Assembly: GCA_016203535.1 (NCBI GenBank)
Contig: JACQMO010000003.1
Coordinates: forward strand, 47,110 to 111,109
DNA: 64,000 nt
Source: Candidatus Uhrbacteria bacterium
Lineage (GTDB): Bacteria > Patescibacteriota > Patescibacteriia > 2-12-FULL-60-25
Reading direction: 5' to 3'
Positions 1 through 8,997 of the stretch are shown piece after piece (within the stretch, counting starts at the first letter, position 1; every line of letters starts with the position of its first letter). The notes under the pieces are model-generated. The model worked only from the letters and a program-made list of their open reading frames with translations, was not told the DNA's origin and did no database searches. Both the position numbers and the translations under genes were made by a program.

Positions 1-1106
1 GTCTCCTGGATGAAGAGACTCTTCAGCGCGAGATCATCCCCGCCGTCCGGCTTCTTGAATTGAAAAATCGGATGCGGCCCGAGTCCGATCACGGATGTCG
101 GCACGCCGGTCGTTTCGGCGAGCGTACGATATCCCTGCATCATCTGTTTCCCGCGCTCCCAGAGCGTTTTCTGAACCGGATGCGCGTCCATGAATTCCAG
201 CGTGGCAAGCGACGCGGCCAGACTCGGGAGGTATCCCGCATACGTGAACGAAAAGAACACGTCCTGACCGTCCAGCACGGACATCAGATCTTTTCGGCCT
301 CCGAGAACCGATAACGGTTCGCCGTTCGAGATCGCTTTGCCGTAACAGACGAGATCCGGCGTGACGTTGAAGTACTCGGCTGCGCCTCCCAATGCCAAAC
401 GGAACCCCGTCACTAATTCATCGAAAATGAACACCGCCCCGTGTTCATGGGCCAAATCCCGCACGCCCTCCAAAAACCCCGGCTCAGGCGACACCGCGGA
501 AACCGGTTCGAGGATCACGGCAGCAACCTGGTTCGGATGGTCCTCGAAAATCTTTCGCAGCGTGTCGAGCTTGTTGTACGAAAACTCATGCGTGAGCTCT
601 TTCACGGCCTGCGGAATCCCCTTGGAGCGCAATGGGTGCGTCGCAATGCTCCAGTCCGCCCATCCATGATATCCGCATTTCGCCACATGGTCGCGTCCGG
701 TGAACGCGCGCGCCACGCGAATCGCGGCCGTCGTCACATCAGACCCGTTCATGCCAAAACGAACCGACTCAATGAACGGAATGCGCTTGATGATCTGTTC
801 GGCCAGCTCAACTTCCAGATCACCGGGGATGGAAAACAACGTGCCGCGCGCCCGCTGGCGAACGACGGCTTCCTCGATCACGGGATGACGGTAACCGAGA
901 ACGATCGCTCCGAGCGACGACACGAGATCGATATATTCGTTTCCATCTACGTCCCACACGCGGCATCCTTCGCCGCGCGCAATCGCATACGGGGAGACGC
1001 CGCGGACAAACTGGTCCGGCGCTTTGCTCAACGTCTGCGCCGCGCGCGGGATGACCTGTTCCGCGCGGGCGAGAAGCAATTTGGATTTCTCGGTTGATCG
1101 CTGCAT
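1..1106 (-). CDS. Class III aminotransferase, glutamate-1-semialdehyde 2,1-aminomutase-like (C-terminus truncated by window edge)
   Basis: My reverse-strand translation from ATG at 1106 reads MQRSTEKSKLLLARAEQVIPRAAQTLSKAPDQFVRG...GEGCRVWDVDGNEYIDLVSSLGAIVLGYRHP...FIFDELVTGFRLALGGAAEYFNVTPDLVCYGKAISNGEPLSVLGGR, with PLP class III motifs; open at position 1. Confidence 0.85.
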   Translation of the reverse strand, partial: MQRSTEKSKLLLARAEQVIPRAAQTLSKAPDQFVRGVSPYAIARGEGCRVWDVDGNEYIDLVSSLGAIVLGYRHPVIEEAVVRQRARGTLFSIPGDLEVELAEQIIKRIPFIESVRFGMNGSDVTTAAIRVARAFTGRDHVAKCGYHGWADWSIATHPLRSKGIPQAVKELTHEFSYNKLDTLRKIFEDHPNQVAAVILEPVSAVSPEPGFLEGVRDLAHEHGAVFIFDELVTGFRLALGGAAEYFNVTPDLVCYGKAISNGEPLSVLGGRKDLMSVLDGQDVFFSFTYAGYLPSLAASLATLEFMDAHPVQKTLWERGKQMMQGYRTLAETTGVPTSVIGLGPHPIFQFKKPDGGDDLALKSLFIQE

Positions 1107-1108
1107 AT

Positions 1109-2119
1109 CTAAAGAGTCACAATAGTGTTCTTTTTTGCAGAACGCTTCATGGCCTCAAGCGTCTGAACGACGCTGGAGGCGCTTGTTAGATCCCCCTCCC
1201 CGGGGGTTCTCGAGCGGACGCATTTCAGGAAGGCGCGGAGTTCGCGAAGGAACATGTCATTCCGTCGCTCGTCTGCGTCTGCGTTGGGATAGAGCCGAAT
1301 CGTCCGCAACTGCTTCGTTGTTCCGTCTTCAAGCATGACGCGGTCATTCGGAAAATCCCATGTCATCCGCCCGCGCTCGCATTGGATCTCAACGACATGA
1401 CGCTTCGGCACGCTGAAAAAATCGAGTTCAATCGACGACGCGACGCCGGATGTATGCCGAAGCGATGCGAGCGCATAATCTTCCGCGTCGATTTTGAGAC
1501 GACTGACATTTCCCGCGTGCGCGCTCACCCGTTTCACCGGCCCGAACAACGCCTGAAGATAGTCGACGACGTGCGAACCCGAATCGAGGATCACTCCCCC
1601 GCCGGTCTTCGCGCGCGCCGCATATGTCTTCCGATAATCAACGCCCTTCCGAGACGCGGAAAGATCATGCCCCAGCACGACGCGAGCCGTGAGCGGAGCG
1701 CCGAACTTCTTCGTGCGCACCGCCTTCTCGAGCAACCGGAATCCCGGATGGAACCGGTAGTTGCAGGCGGTCATGGCGACGAGTTTTTTTCGTTTTGCCA
1801 ATCGGACGAGCGCATCAACGCCGAGAAGCGTATGCGACAGCGGTTTTTCGATAAACAGGTCGCAGCCGGCGCGGGCGCAAATGAGCGCATCTTTCACATG
1901 TCGGTTTGTCGGCGTACAGATGAACGCGATGCGGAATTCGGATGCGCAGGCAGACGTCACCGGCCCAATCCGTTTAACCGGAGACCAATTGGCAAACGCG
2001 CGATCATCCGGATCCGATACGGAGATATTCCTGTATCCAAGAGACAGCAAGTTCCCGACATGCCGTTTGGCGATGGAGCCGTACCCCAGGACGAGAATCG
2101 GAAGGTTCTTCGAGGGCAT
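1109..2119 (-). CDS. Gfo/Idh/MocA family oxidoreductase
   Basis: ORF MPSKNLPILVLGYGSIAKRHVGNLLSLGY..., Rossmann GxGSI motif, EKPL motif (LFIEKPLSHT). Confidence 0.85.
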   Translation of the reverse strand: MPSKNLPILVLGYGSIAKRHVGNLLSLGYRNISVSDPDDRAFANWSPVKRIGPVTSACASEFRIAFICTPTNRHVKDALICARAGCDLFIEKPLSHTLLGVDALVRLAKRKKLVAMTACNYRFHPGFRLLEKAVRTKKFGAPLTARVVLGHDLSASRKGVDYRKTYAARAKTGGGVILDSGSHVVDYLQALFGPVKRVSAHAGNVSRLKIDAEDYALASLRHTSGVASSIELDFFSVPKRHVVEIQCERGRMTWDFPNDRVMLEDGTTKQLRTIRLYPNADADERRNDMFLRELRAFLKCVRSRTPGEGDLTSASSVVQTLEAMKRSAKKNTIVTL

Positions 2120-2120
2120 A

Positions 2121-3248
2121 TCAGGAAAGGAGTTCGCGGAGCGTCGCGATGACGAACGTCTGGTCCTGATCAGTCAAATCCGGATACACCGGAAGGGAGA
2201 TCTCCGCCGCGTAAAACGCTTCGGCGTTCGGACACAGCGCGCGCGCGTACCCGAGCCGCTCGTAATAGGGGTGGAGGTACACCGGAATGTAATGGACCTG
2301 CACGCCGATGCCGGCCGCGCGCAACGCGTCGAACACTTCGCGCCGCTTCCCGGCCCATTGGCCCTTCAGTCGGATGGGAAATAAATGCCACCCGGACCTC
2401 GCTCCGTCCGGCAAATGGACGAACTCCAGCGCAGGATGTTCTCGAAGCTCCTCCATATATCTCGCGACGATCCGATTCCGCGCCTCGATGAACCGGTCCA
2501 ACTTTTTCAGCTGGCTCAATCCCAGGGCGCAATGGATGTCCGTGACGCGGTAATTCAATCCGAGCTCCTGCATCTCATAATACCAGGCGCCGTCCGACGG
2601 ATGTTCGAACCGTTCCTTCCGGATTCCGGACAGCCGGAACATCCGCATCCGTTCGGCGTATTCCGCGTTATCCGTCGTGACCGCCCCGCCGTCTCCCATC
2701 GTCATCGGTTTGATCGGATGAAAACTGAACGCCGTCATGTCTGCGAGCGAACCGATTTTCCGTCCGCCGAGGGATCCGCCGAGCGAGTGGCAACCGTCCT
2801 CAAGAACAACCAGATGATGTCTTTTCGCGATCTCCTTGATCGCCGGAATGTCCGCCGGCGTCCCCGCGTAATCCACCGGAACGATCGCTTTCGTCCGTTC
2901 CGTGATATGCCGCTCGATCTCGGCCGCGTCGATATTTCCCGTTGCCGGATCAATGTCCACGAATACCGGCTTCCCGCCCTGCCAGATCCCCGTGTTCGAC
3001 GTCGACGCGAACGTCATCGGAGTCGTGATGAACTCGTCTCCGGGTTTGAGACCCATGGCGAAATATGCCGCATGAAGAGCCGCCGTCCCGTTCGGGAACA
3101 CCACCGCCTCTTTCGTGCCGCAGTACGCCGCGAGCGCCCGCTCGAACTCGGCGATTTTCGGTCCCATCACCAGCGCGTCCGACCGCAAGACCTCCACCAC
3201 GGCCGCGATGTCGCCCTCCCCGATCGACTGACGGCTGTACGGGATCAT
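2121..3248 (-). CDS. pseC: DegT/DnrJ/EryC1 aminotransferase, PseC-like (UDP-4-amino-4,6-dideoxy-N-acetyl-beta-L-altrosamine transaminase)
   Basis: ORF MIPYSRQSIGEGDIAAVVEVLRSDALVMGPKIAEFE..., lysine motif FSFHPIKPMTMGDGGAV; adjacent to pseB. Confidence 0.85.
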   Translation of the reverse strand: MIPYSRQSIGEGDIAAVVEVLRSDALVMGPKIAEFERALAAYCGTKEAVVFPNGTAALHAAYFAMGLKPGDEFITTPMTFASTSNTGIWQGGKPVFVDIDPATGNIDAAEIERHITERTKAIVPVDYAGTPADIPAIKEIAKRHHLVVLEDGCHSLGGSLGGRKIGSLADMTAFSFHPIKPMTMGDGGAVTTDNAEYAERMRMFRLSGIRKERFEHPSDGAWYYEMQELGLNYRVTDIHCALGLSQLKKLDRFIEARNRIVARYMEELREHPALEFVHLPDGARSGWHLFPIRLKGQWAGKRREVFDALRAAGIGVQVHYIPVYLHPYYERLGYARALCPNAEAFYAAEISLPVYPDLTDQDQTFVIATLRELLS

Positions 3249-4237
3249 ACGTCCAGCGATTTGAGCAACTCCCGCAATCCGGCTTCATCCAGCCAGTGGG
3301 AATTCGTATCGCTCGTAAAGGAGAATCCGCGTGTGAGCGGCGCGCCGCCGATCTTTCCCGCGATGTCTTTTCCGTGCGTGAATTCCGGATAAATCACATA
3401 GTGCCGTTCCTGCTCCAGCGTGTGCGGCGATTCCTCCGGCGTCACGAGAACCTCGTGCAATTTTTCGCCCGGCCGGATTCCGATGATCTTCATCTCGCAT
3501 TCCGGCGCGAGAAGTTTCAGCAAATCCTTCACCTTCATGCTCGGGATTTTCGGGATGAAAATTTCCCCGCCGACCATGTTGCGCAAGCCGTGCATGACGA
3601 GCTCGACTCCCTGGTCCAACGTGATCCAAAACCGCGTCATGTCTTCGTGCGTCAGCTTCACGACGCCGGTCTTCCGCTGTTCTTCGATGAGTTTGAGTAA
3701 GCTCCCGCGGCTGCCGAGGACGTTGCCATAACGGACGGCCGCGAAGACGGTCCGGTCGCCGGACGAATGGGCGGCGCTGATCGCGAGCCGCTCCGCGCAC
3801 AGTTTCGTCGCGCCGTAGAGATTCGCCGGGTTCGCGGCCTTGTCGGTGGAGATAAGGAGGACCTTTCCGACGCCTTGGTCGATCGCCGCATGGATGACGT
3901 TCTGCGTCCCGATCACGTTCGTTTGGATCGCTTCGAACGGGTTGTATTCGAGCGACGGGACTTGTTTCAACGCGGCGGCATGGATGACGACGTCGACGCC
4001 GTAAAAGGCGCGGTTCACGCGGGAGATGTCGCGTACGTCGCCCAAAAAATACCGAAGGCGCTCGTCGTGGGCCGCAAAGACGGACTGCATCTGTGACTGC
4101 TTGAGTTCATCACGGCTGAACACGACCACGTGCCGCGCATCTGAACGGTCGAGAAGCGTTTTGACAAGACGCTGTCCGAGGGAACCCGTTCCGCCGGTGA
4201 TGAGAATCCGTTTACCGCTCAAGAAATCCAAGTTCAT
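3245..4237 (-). CDS. pseB: UDP-N-acetylglucosamine 4,6-dehydratase (inverting), PseB-like
   Basis: MNLDFLSGKRILITGGTGSLGQRLVKTLL...VVFSRDELKQSQMQ...ALKQVPSLEYNPFEAIQTNVIGTQNV; start chosen at internal ATG 4237. Confidence 0.88.
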   Translation of the reverse strand: MNLDFLSGKRILITGGTGSLGQRLVKTLLDRSDARHVVVFSRDELKQSQMQSVFAAHDERLRYFLGDVRDISRVNRAFYGVDVVIHAAALKQVPSLEYNPFEAIQTNVIGTQNVIHAAIDQGVGKVLLISTDKAANPANLYGATKLCAERLAISAAHSSGDRTVFAAVRYGNVLGSRGSLLKLIEEQRKTGVVKLTHEDMTRFWITLDQGVELVMHGLRNMVGGEIFIPKIPSMKVKDLLKLLAPECEMKIIGIRPGEKLHEVLVTPEESPHTLEQERHYVIYPEFTHGKDIAGKIGGAPLTRGFSFTSDTNSHWLDEAGLRELLKSLDV

Positions 4238-4244
4238 AGTTAGG

Positions 4245-5336
4245 TTAGGAGTTAACCGTTTTTTCAGGCGAAGCGCAAGCATCCGGGAGCGTTTCCGCGT
4301 ACCGTTCCGTGAACAATCGCTCATCCGACTCGAACGCCGCGCGCGAACAATACTTCACCCCCCGATAATACGGCCGGAAGTCTCCGACGAATCCGCGCTT
4401 GAACAACGCGATGTTCCGCTGTTTCGCGTCCGGATAACAATCCCGCTGCGCAGAAGGACTTGCCGGCTGCCCGGTGTCGATCGATCGGACGCCCCGACGT
4501 TGCAATTCCTGCATCGCCGTATAGAGCATCCCATGATAGAGCGGTTTTCCTGTTACGTCCGGATCATCGGCGCCGGACGCATACAGAGCCTTGCCGTTTT
4601 GAAATTCAAAATAGGCGCACACGGCCGGCGACCCGCGATACCGAAGCCCGACCATCATCGCTTCCCCGCGTTCCAATTGCGCGAACTGCGCGTCAAACGT
4701 CTCCTTCGGGCGCGTCACGCGGCCGGCGCACTTTTCGTGAAGGGCGCGGTAGATCTCATGCCGCTCATACGCGTCCGACGTCTCGCGATCAACAACGAAC
4801 GGTTCGATATCCGGGTCGCGGAGGATCCGCTTGATATCGTACTCATGCCCGTGACGGCCGGCAGTAAGCAGATTGCGCGCCGGATCGAGGTCGATGGCGT
4901 ACGCGAGAATGGATGCGTCTAAAAAACCGAATCGCTGAAGCAGATTGTATGGATGATCATCTAACGGATCGAACATGAGCTTGATGCATTCGGTTCGTTC
5001 GGCCTCCGCGGCCTCGGTGAGATGCCCCATCACGTCCTTCCAGACACCCGGATCGGCGACGAGCGGCGCGAGCGTATATTCGCCGACAAGAGAAATCTGT
5101 CGGCGTCCGTCCAGCTGTTCAATCGGCACAACGGCCGCGGCGATCGGTTTGCCGTCGCGAAGGGCAAGAAAGCTCCGATCCCCCACGCCGAAACCGCGGC
5201 TCTGTGAGATCCCCGACTGCCAGTCGAAAAAACTCCGCGCCGCGCGCGGACCGGCTCCCGTTTCCGCGACAAGCTTCTCCCAACCGGCCCAGAAAGCCGA
5301 CGGATCAATCACTCGCTCAAGCCAAATCAATGCCAT
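4245..5336 (-). CDS. FemAB-type GNAT acyltransferase (possible sugar N-acetyl/acyltransferase)
   Basis: MALIWLERVIDPSAFWAGWEKLVAE...; GNAT/BioF2-like C-terminal pattern (YRGSPAVCAYFEFQNGKALYASGADDPDVTGKPLYHGMLYTAMQELQRRGVRSIDTG). Confidence 0.6.
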   Translation of the reverse strand: MALIWLERVIDPSAFWAGWEKLVAETGAGPRAARSFFDWQSGISQSRGFGVGDRSFLALRDGKPIAAAVVPIEQLDGRRQISLVGEYTLAPLVADPGVWKDVMGHLTEAAEAERTECIKLMFDPLDDHPYNLLQRFGFLDASILAYAIDLDPARNLLTAGRHGHEYDIKRILRDPDIEPFVVDRETSDAYERHEIYRALHEKCAGRVTRPKETFDAQFAQLERGEAMMVGLRYRGSPAVCAYFEFQNGKALYASGADDPDVTGKPLYHGMLYTAMQELQRRGVRSIDTGQPASPSAQRDCYPDAKQRNIALFKRGFVGDFRPYYRGVKYCSRAAFESDERLFTERYAETLPDACASPEKTVNS

Positions 5337-5337
5337 A

Positions 5338-7134
5338 TTATTTCGATGCGATGGAATAGGTCCGCGCAAAATAGGATTCCGGATCGTTCAGAAGATCCTG
5401 CGGCCGGCCTTCTTCGATGATCGTGCCGTCCGCCAACACGAAAATCCGATCGGTATTCAGCACCGTGGACAACCGGTGCGCGATCATGAGCACGGTGATC
5501 TTCCCCCGCAGCCCTTCGATCACCTGCTGGATCTGCCGCTCGGATTCGTTATCCAATGAACTCGTTGCTTCGTCCAAAATGAGCAGCTGCGGTTTTCGCG
5601 CGAGGACGCGCGCGATGATGAGGCGTTGCCGTTGTCCGACGGAAAGCAACGTCCCGCGCTCACCGATCACCGTGTCGTATCCGTTCGGAAGGGACCGGAT
5701 GAACTCGTGGATATTCGCCTGTTTCGCTGCTTCGTGTATCTCCTCGTCCGTCAGGCGCGTGTCATAAAACCGGATGTTGTTCGTCACCGTGTCATTCATG
5801 AGGAACACGTCCTGCGAGACATATCCCACGTTCGCCCTCCATGCATCGCGCCGGATCGCCGCCGCATCCGTTCCGTCGACGAGAATTTGACCGGTGATCG
5901 GATCAAACAACCGAAGGAGCAAATCGACGAGCGTGGTCTTTCCGGCGCCGGACGGCCCGATGAGCCCAATGACCTGCCCTTTTTTGATGGTGAGGTTCAC
6001 GTCCGACAGCACCGGCGGCCGCCCGGGATATCCGAATCCGAGATCGCGACACTCCACCGTTTGTTCAAATGTGAAATCTTCCGTCCCCGGATCCAGTTCG
6101 GCGCTGGCGAGGGCGCGGTCCTGCGTCGCGACCACCGCCTGGAGATAGGGAGTATATTCGAAAATTTCCCTTAAACTTCCCTGCGCTAATTGAAAATAAA
6201 TAAAAATACGTTGGATAAGGTAAATGACAGCAACAAATGATCCAATCTGAAAACCAGCTGCCTTATAGGAAAAGGCAAAAATAATACAAATAAAAATAAC
6301 CCCAATTGGCTGCATCAGCACATCCCCCAAGGATCGCAGTATGGAGATTCGATTTCTGGTATCCCGTAGAATATTGAAATAGTGAGAGCCCTTATCAGCA
6401 ACGATACGTTCCGCCGACACAGACTTCACCGCTTTCATTCCGATAGTACTTTCGCTCAAAAAATGGGAAACTTTTTTATAGAGCGTCTCGATATCATGAG
6501 AAAATTTTTTACTTCTACCTAAAAGTGGCCTGAAAAAGAAAAAGATACATATCCCAAAAAAGAAAGTAAAAATCGTTAGCGTTGCCGAAATGTTTAATGC
6601 GATAATCAAATAAATTGTCAGGTTGAAGGCAATAATAATAAGGTTACAAAGGTGTTCTAAAACGACTCCACTGTAATTCACATCCGTTAGTATCATTGTC
6701 GCCATGTGACCAAGCTTTTCACGCAAAGCATATGACCAACTGGCCCCGAGAAAAGCTTTAAGGAGAGCCTCTCTTTGGGACGTCTCATATGAGGTAATAA
6801 TACGGGTTTTTATGATTGAGCCAGCAAAGACGACCGCGGCCCGTAGGAAAAACAGAAGCGCGATGAACAGCAGGAGGTATTTCAGCGTGAACGGGATGTG
6901 GAGCGACGTGAAAAAAAAACGGATCGTACGGGAAATGGGGTCGTTCGCGGCGGTCGGATCCGCGCCCGGGATGAGAAACGCGAAGAGCGGTACGAGCGCG
7001 TTCACGCCGATCCCTTCGAACAGACCGCTCAAAAAACCGACCGCGATGAGCTTTGCGATGTTCATCCGATACACGCCGAACGCCCGACGGATCAGTCGGG
7101 CGAACGACGACGCTTTCGTGAAGAAGACCTTCAT
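5338..7134 (-). CDS. ABC transporter, fused permease/ATPase (MsbA/PglK-like flippase)
   Basis: Walker A GPSGAGKTT, signature LSVGQRQRL, Walker B LLILDEATSSLD; N-terminal TM domain. Confidence 0.92.
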   Translation of the reverse strand: MKVFFTKASSFARLIRRAFGVYRMNIAKLIAVGFLSGLFEGIGVNALVPLFAFLIPGADPTAANDPISRTIRFFFTSLHIPFTLKYLLLFIALLFFLRAAVVFAGSIIKTRIITSYETSQREALLKAFLGASWSYALREKLGHMATMILTDVNYSGVVLEHLCNLIIIAFNLTIYLIIALNISATLTIFTFFFGICIFFFFRPLLGRSKKFSHDIETLYKKVSHFLSESTIGMKAVKSVSAERIVADKGSHYFNILRDTRNRISILRSLGDVLMQPIGVIFICIIFAFSYKAAGFQIGSFVAVIYLIQRIFIYFQLAQGSLREIFEYTPYLQAVVATQDRALASAELDPGTEDFTFEQTVECRDLGFGYPGRPPVLSDVNLTIKKGQVIGLIGPSGAGKTTLVDLLLRLFDPITGQILVDGTDAAAIRRDAWRANVGYVSQDVFLMNDTVTNNIRFYDTRLTDEEIHEAAKQANIHEFIRSLPNGYDTVIGERGTLLSVGQRQRLIIARVLARKPQLLILDEATSSLDNESERQIQQVIEGLRGKITVLMIAHRLSTVLNTDRIFVLADGTIIEEGRPQDLLNDPESYFARTYSIASK

Positions 7135-7138
7135 ACCA

Positions 7139-7387
7139 TTACCAAGGATTGATCTCCTCCACCACCTTCTTTTTCAACTTGAGGTAAGACTTCACGGCCT
7201 TCTGTTCAACCTTCGGCGACACGAGCCGCAAAATTTCTTTCCCGAGGATTCGATATTGCTTGCCGATCTTGTTCGCGCGGATCAATCCCTTTTTCAAGAG
7301 CCGTTTCATCGTGCTGTTGCTCACCTTGAGCAGTTCCTGCGTCTCCTCCGTCGTATACACGGCATGAGGTTCGATCTCGCGTGTCAT
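7139..7387 (-). CDS. Helix-turn-helix (excisionase/MerR-like) DNA-binding protein, 82 aa
   Basis: Internal start at 7387: MTREIEPHAVYTTEETQELLKVSNSTMKRLLKKGLIRANKIGKQYRILGKEILRLV...; upstream part of the reported 269-aa ORF is antisense to the next gene. Confidence 0.75.
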   Translation of the reverse strand: MTREIEPHAVYTTEETQELLKVSNSTMKRLLKKGLIRANKIGKQYRILGKEILRLVSPKVEQKAVKSYLKLKKKVVEEINPW

Positions 7388-7394
7388 ATGCCCT

Positions 7395-7423
7395 ACGATA
7401 CGTTCGGTGTCATATGGTGTCAA
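7395..7423 (-). promoter_or_regulatory. sigma70-like promoter of the HTH gene (TTGACA-N17-TATCGT)
   Basis: Reverse complement of 7418-7423 = TTGACA; of 7395-7400 = TATCGT; start codon at 7387 gives a near-leaderless mRNA. Confidence 0.6.
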
Positions 7424-7433
7424 GAAGTGTCTC

Positions 7434-7462
7434 TTGATAGCTGATCCAGCCCCTGATATAGT
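7434..7462 (+). promoter_or_regulatory. sigma70-like promoter of plus-strand glycan operon (TTGATA-N17-TATAGT)
   Basis: ttgata 7434-7439, 17-bp spacer, tatagt 7457-7462; ATG at 7475. Confidence 0.65.
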
Positions 7463-7474
7463 CCTCAAACTCCT

Positions 7475-8983
7475 ATGGACACCTGCCTGAACGGCAAGCG
7501 CATCCTGATTCTCCAGCAACGCGGCTGGGCGCTCACGATCGGCCATTTTTTGGCGAAAAAACTCCAGGCCGAAGGGTGCCGGCTCGCGGCGATCACGCTT
7601 AAGCGTTCGACGGACGAATTCGTCCGGTCCCAGACGGACGTGCGCTACGACCTCCTCATGAGCAACGATGAGGTGATGGAGGACCCGAAAAAATTCCTGC
7701 GCGAAGAGACCGTCAGTCTCGAAGAGGTGTGCCGCGAACTCGGCGTCGACTCCGTCTGGCCGATCGTGATGACGCTCCGCCACCACGTGCGCTCGTACAA
7801 GGACAAATTTTATTACGGGTTCAAGCAGAATGTTCCGGACGAGGAGATCGTGGACTACGTCAAAGCGACGTACCTGTATATCCGCCGAATCTTCCGGGAT
7901 TTCAATCCAGACGTGATCCTCACGCCGAATTTCGTCGCGCTCCCCCACATCATGCTGAACCTCTACGCCGCAAAACGCGGGGTGAAGATGGTCGGCGTGA
8001 CGGACGCGAAAGTGAAGGGTATCTTCATCTTTTCACACAGCTACCGGGACGATGCCGGTCCGTTTTATGACCGCGTGGACGAATTGAACGACAGACGTGC
8101 GGAAAGTCCGAACCGCGAACGCGCGAAAACCTATATCGAAGAATTCCGGAAGGAATTCAAACGGCCGAGCTATCTCAAGAACGCAGCGCGAAAAACGCTC
8201 TGGAAACGGATACGGCATGAATTAAGTCCGTATCGTCTCATCTGGAAATGGGTTACCGACCGGCCGGTGAACCATCTGAAAAATCTCGGGATCACGGCGG
8301 ATTACCGGCCGCCGCGCATCATTCTGCGCGACTTCTACGCGGGGAAAAGATACCGGCGATACGCCGAGCGGTTTCCGTACGTCCCATTGGAACAAATCGG
8401 GAAATGCATCTATTTCCCGCTCCAGTTCCAGCCGGAAGCGACGATCGACGTGATCGCGCCGTATTTCAGCAACCAGATCGAGACGGCGCGCCTCATCGCC
8501 ATGTCCCTTCCGGACGACTATACGCTTGTCGTGAAAGAACACCCGGAAATGGTGGGGCTCCGTCCCCCGTCGTACCTCGAAAAAATCGCGCGCACGCCGA
8601 ACGTGAAACTGATCGACTGGCGGATTCCGAGCGACGTCGTCATCAAGAAGGCCGACCTCATCGTGAGCGCGAACAGCACGACGCTTGCCGAAGCCGCGTT
8701 CTACAACAAACCCGCGATCCAGCTGGGAAACCTCGGCACGACCCTCAAGATGCCGCACGTCGTGAAGCATTCGGATGTCTCAACGATCTCAACGACCATC
8801 CGCGAACGGCTCCGCGCGGATCTCCGGACGCCGGACTATGAGCGGCGTCTCGAAAACTTCGTTGCCGCGGCGTACGACACGGGTTTTGACATCCCGTACG
8901 TCTCCGTGTGGGAAGGAAAAGACGCCGAACTCCTGAACCCCCTTTGGGAGACCTACCGGCAAGAAATCGCCTCCTCCTTTTAA
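7475..8983 (+). CDS. Capsular polysaccharide/CDP-glycerol transferase-like surface carbohydrate biosynthesis protein
   Basis: ORF MDTCLNGKRILILQQRGWALTIGHFLAKKL...; C-terminal LIVSANSTTLAEAAFYNKPAIQLG motif typical of GT-B capsule proteins. Confidence 0.6.
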   Translation: MDTCLNGKRILILQQRGWALTIGHFLAKKLQAEGCRLAAITLKRSTDEFVRSQTDVRYDLLMSNDEVMEDPKKFLREETVSLEEVCRELGVDSVWPIVMTLRHHVRSYKDKFYYGFKQNVPDEEIVDYVKATYLYIRRIFRDFNPDVILTPNFVALPHIMLNLYAAKRGVKMVGVTDAKVKGIFIFSHSYRDDAGPFYDRVDELNDRRAESPNRERAKTYIEEFRKEFKRPSYLKNAARKTLWKRIRHELSPYRLIWKWVTDRPVNHLKNLGITADYRPPRIILRDFYAGKRYRRYAERFPYVPLEQIGKCIYFPLQFQPEATIDVIAPYFSNQIETARLIAMSLPDDYTLVVKEHPEMVGLRPPSYLEKIARTPNVKLIDWRIPSDVVIKKADLIVSANSTTLAEAAFYNKPAIQLGNLGTTLKMPHVVKHSDVSTISTTIRERLRADLRTPDYERRLENFVAAAYDTGFDIPYVSVWEGKDAELLNPLWETYRQEIASSF

Positions 8984-8997
8984 TACGTAACCTAGTT

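Noticed and set aside
7388-7948. N-terminal part of the 269-aa minus-strand ORF
   Set aside because: Antisense to 7475-8983; the real HTH protein starts at 7387
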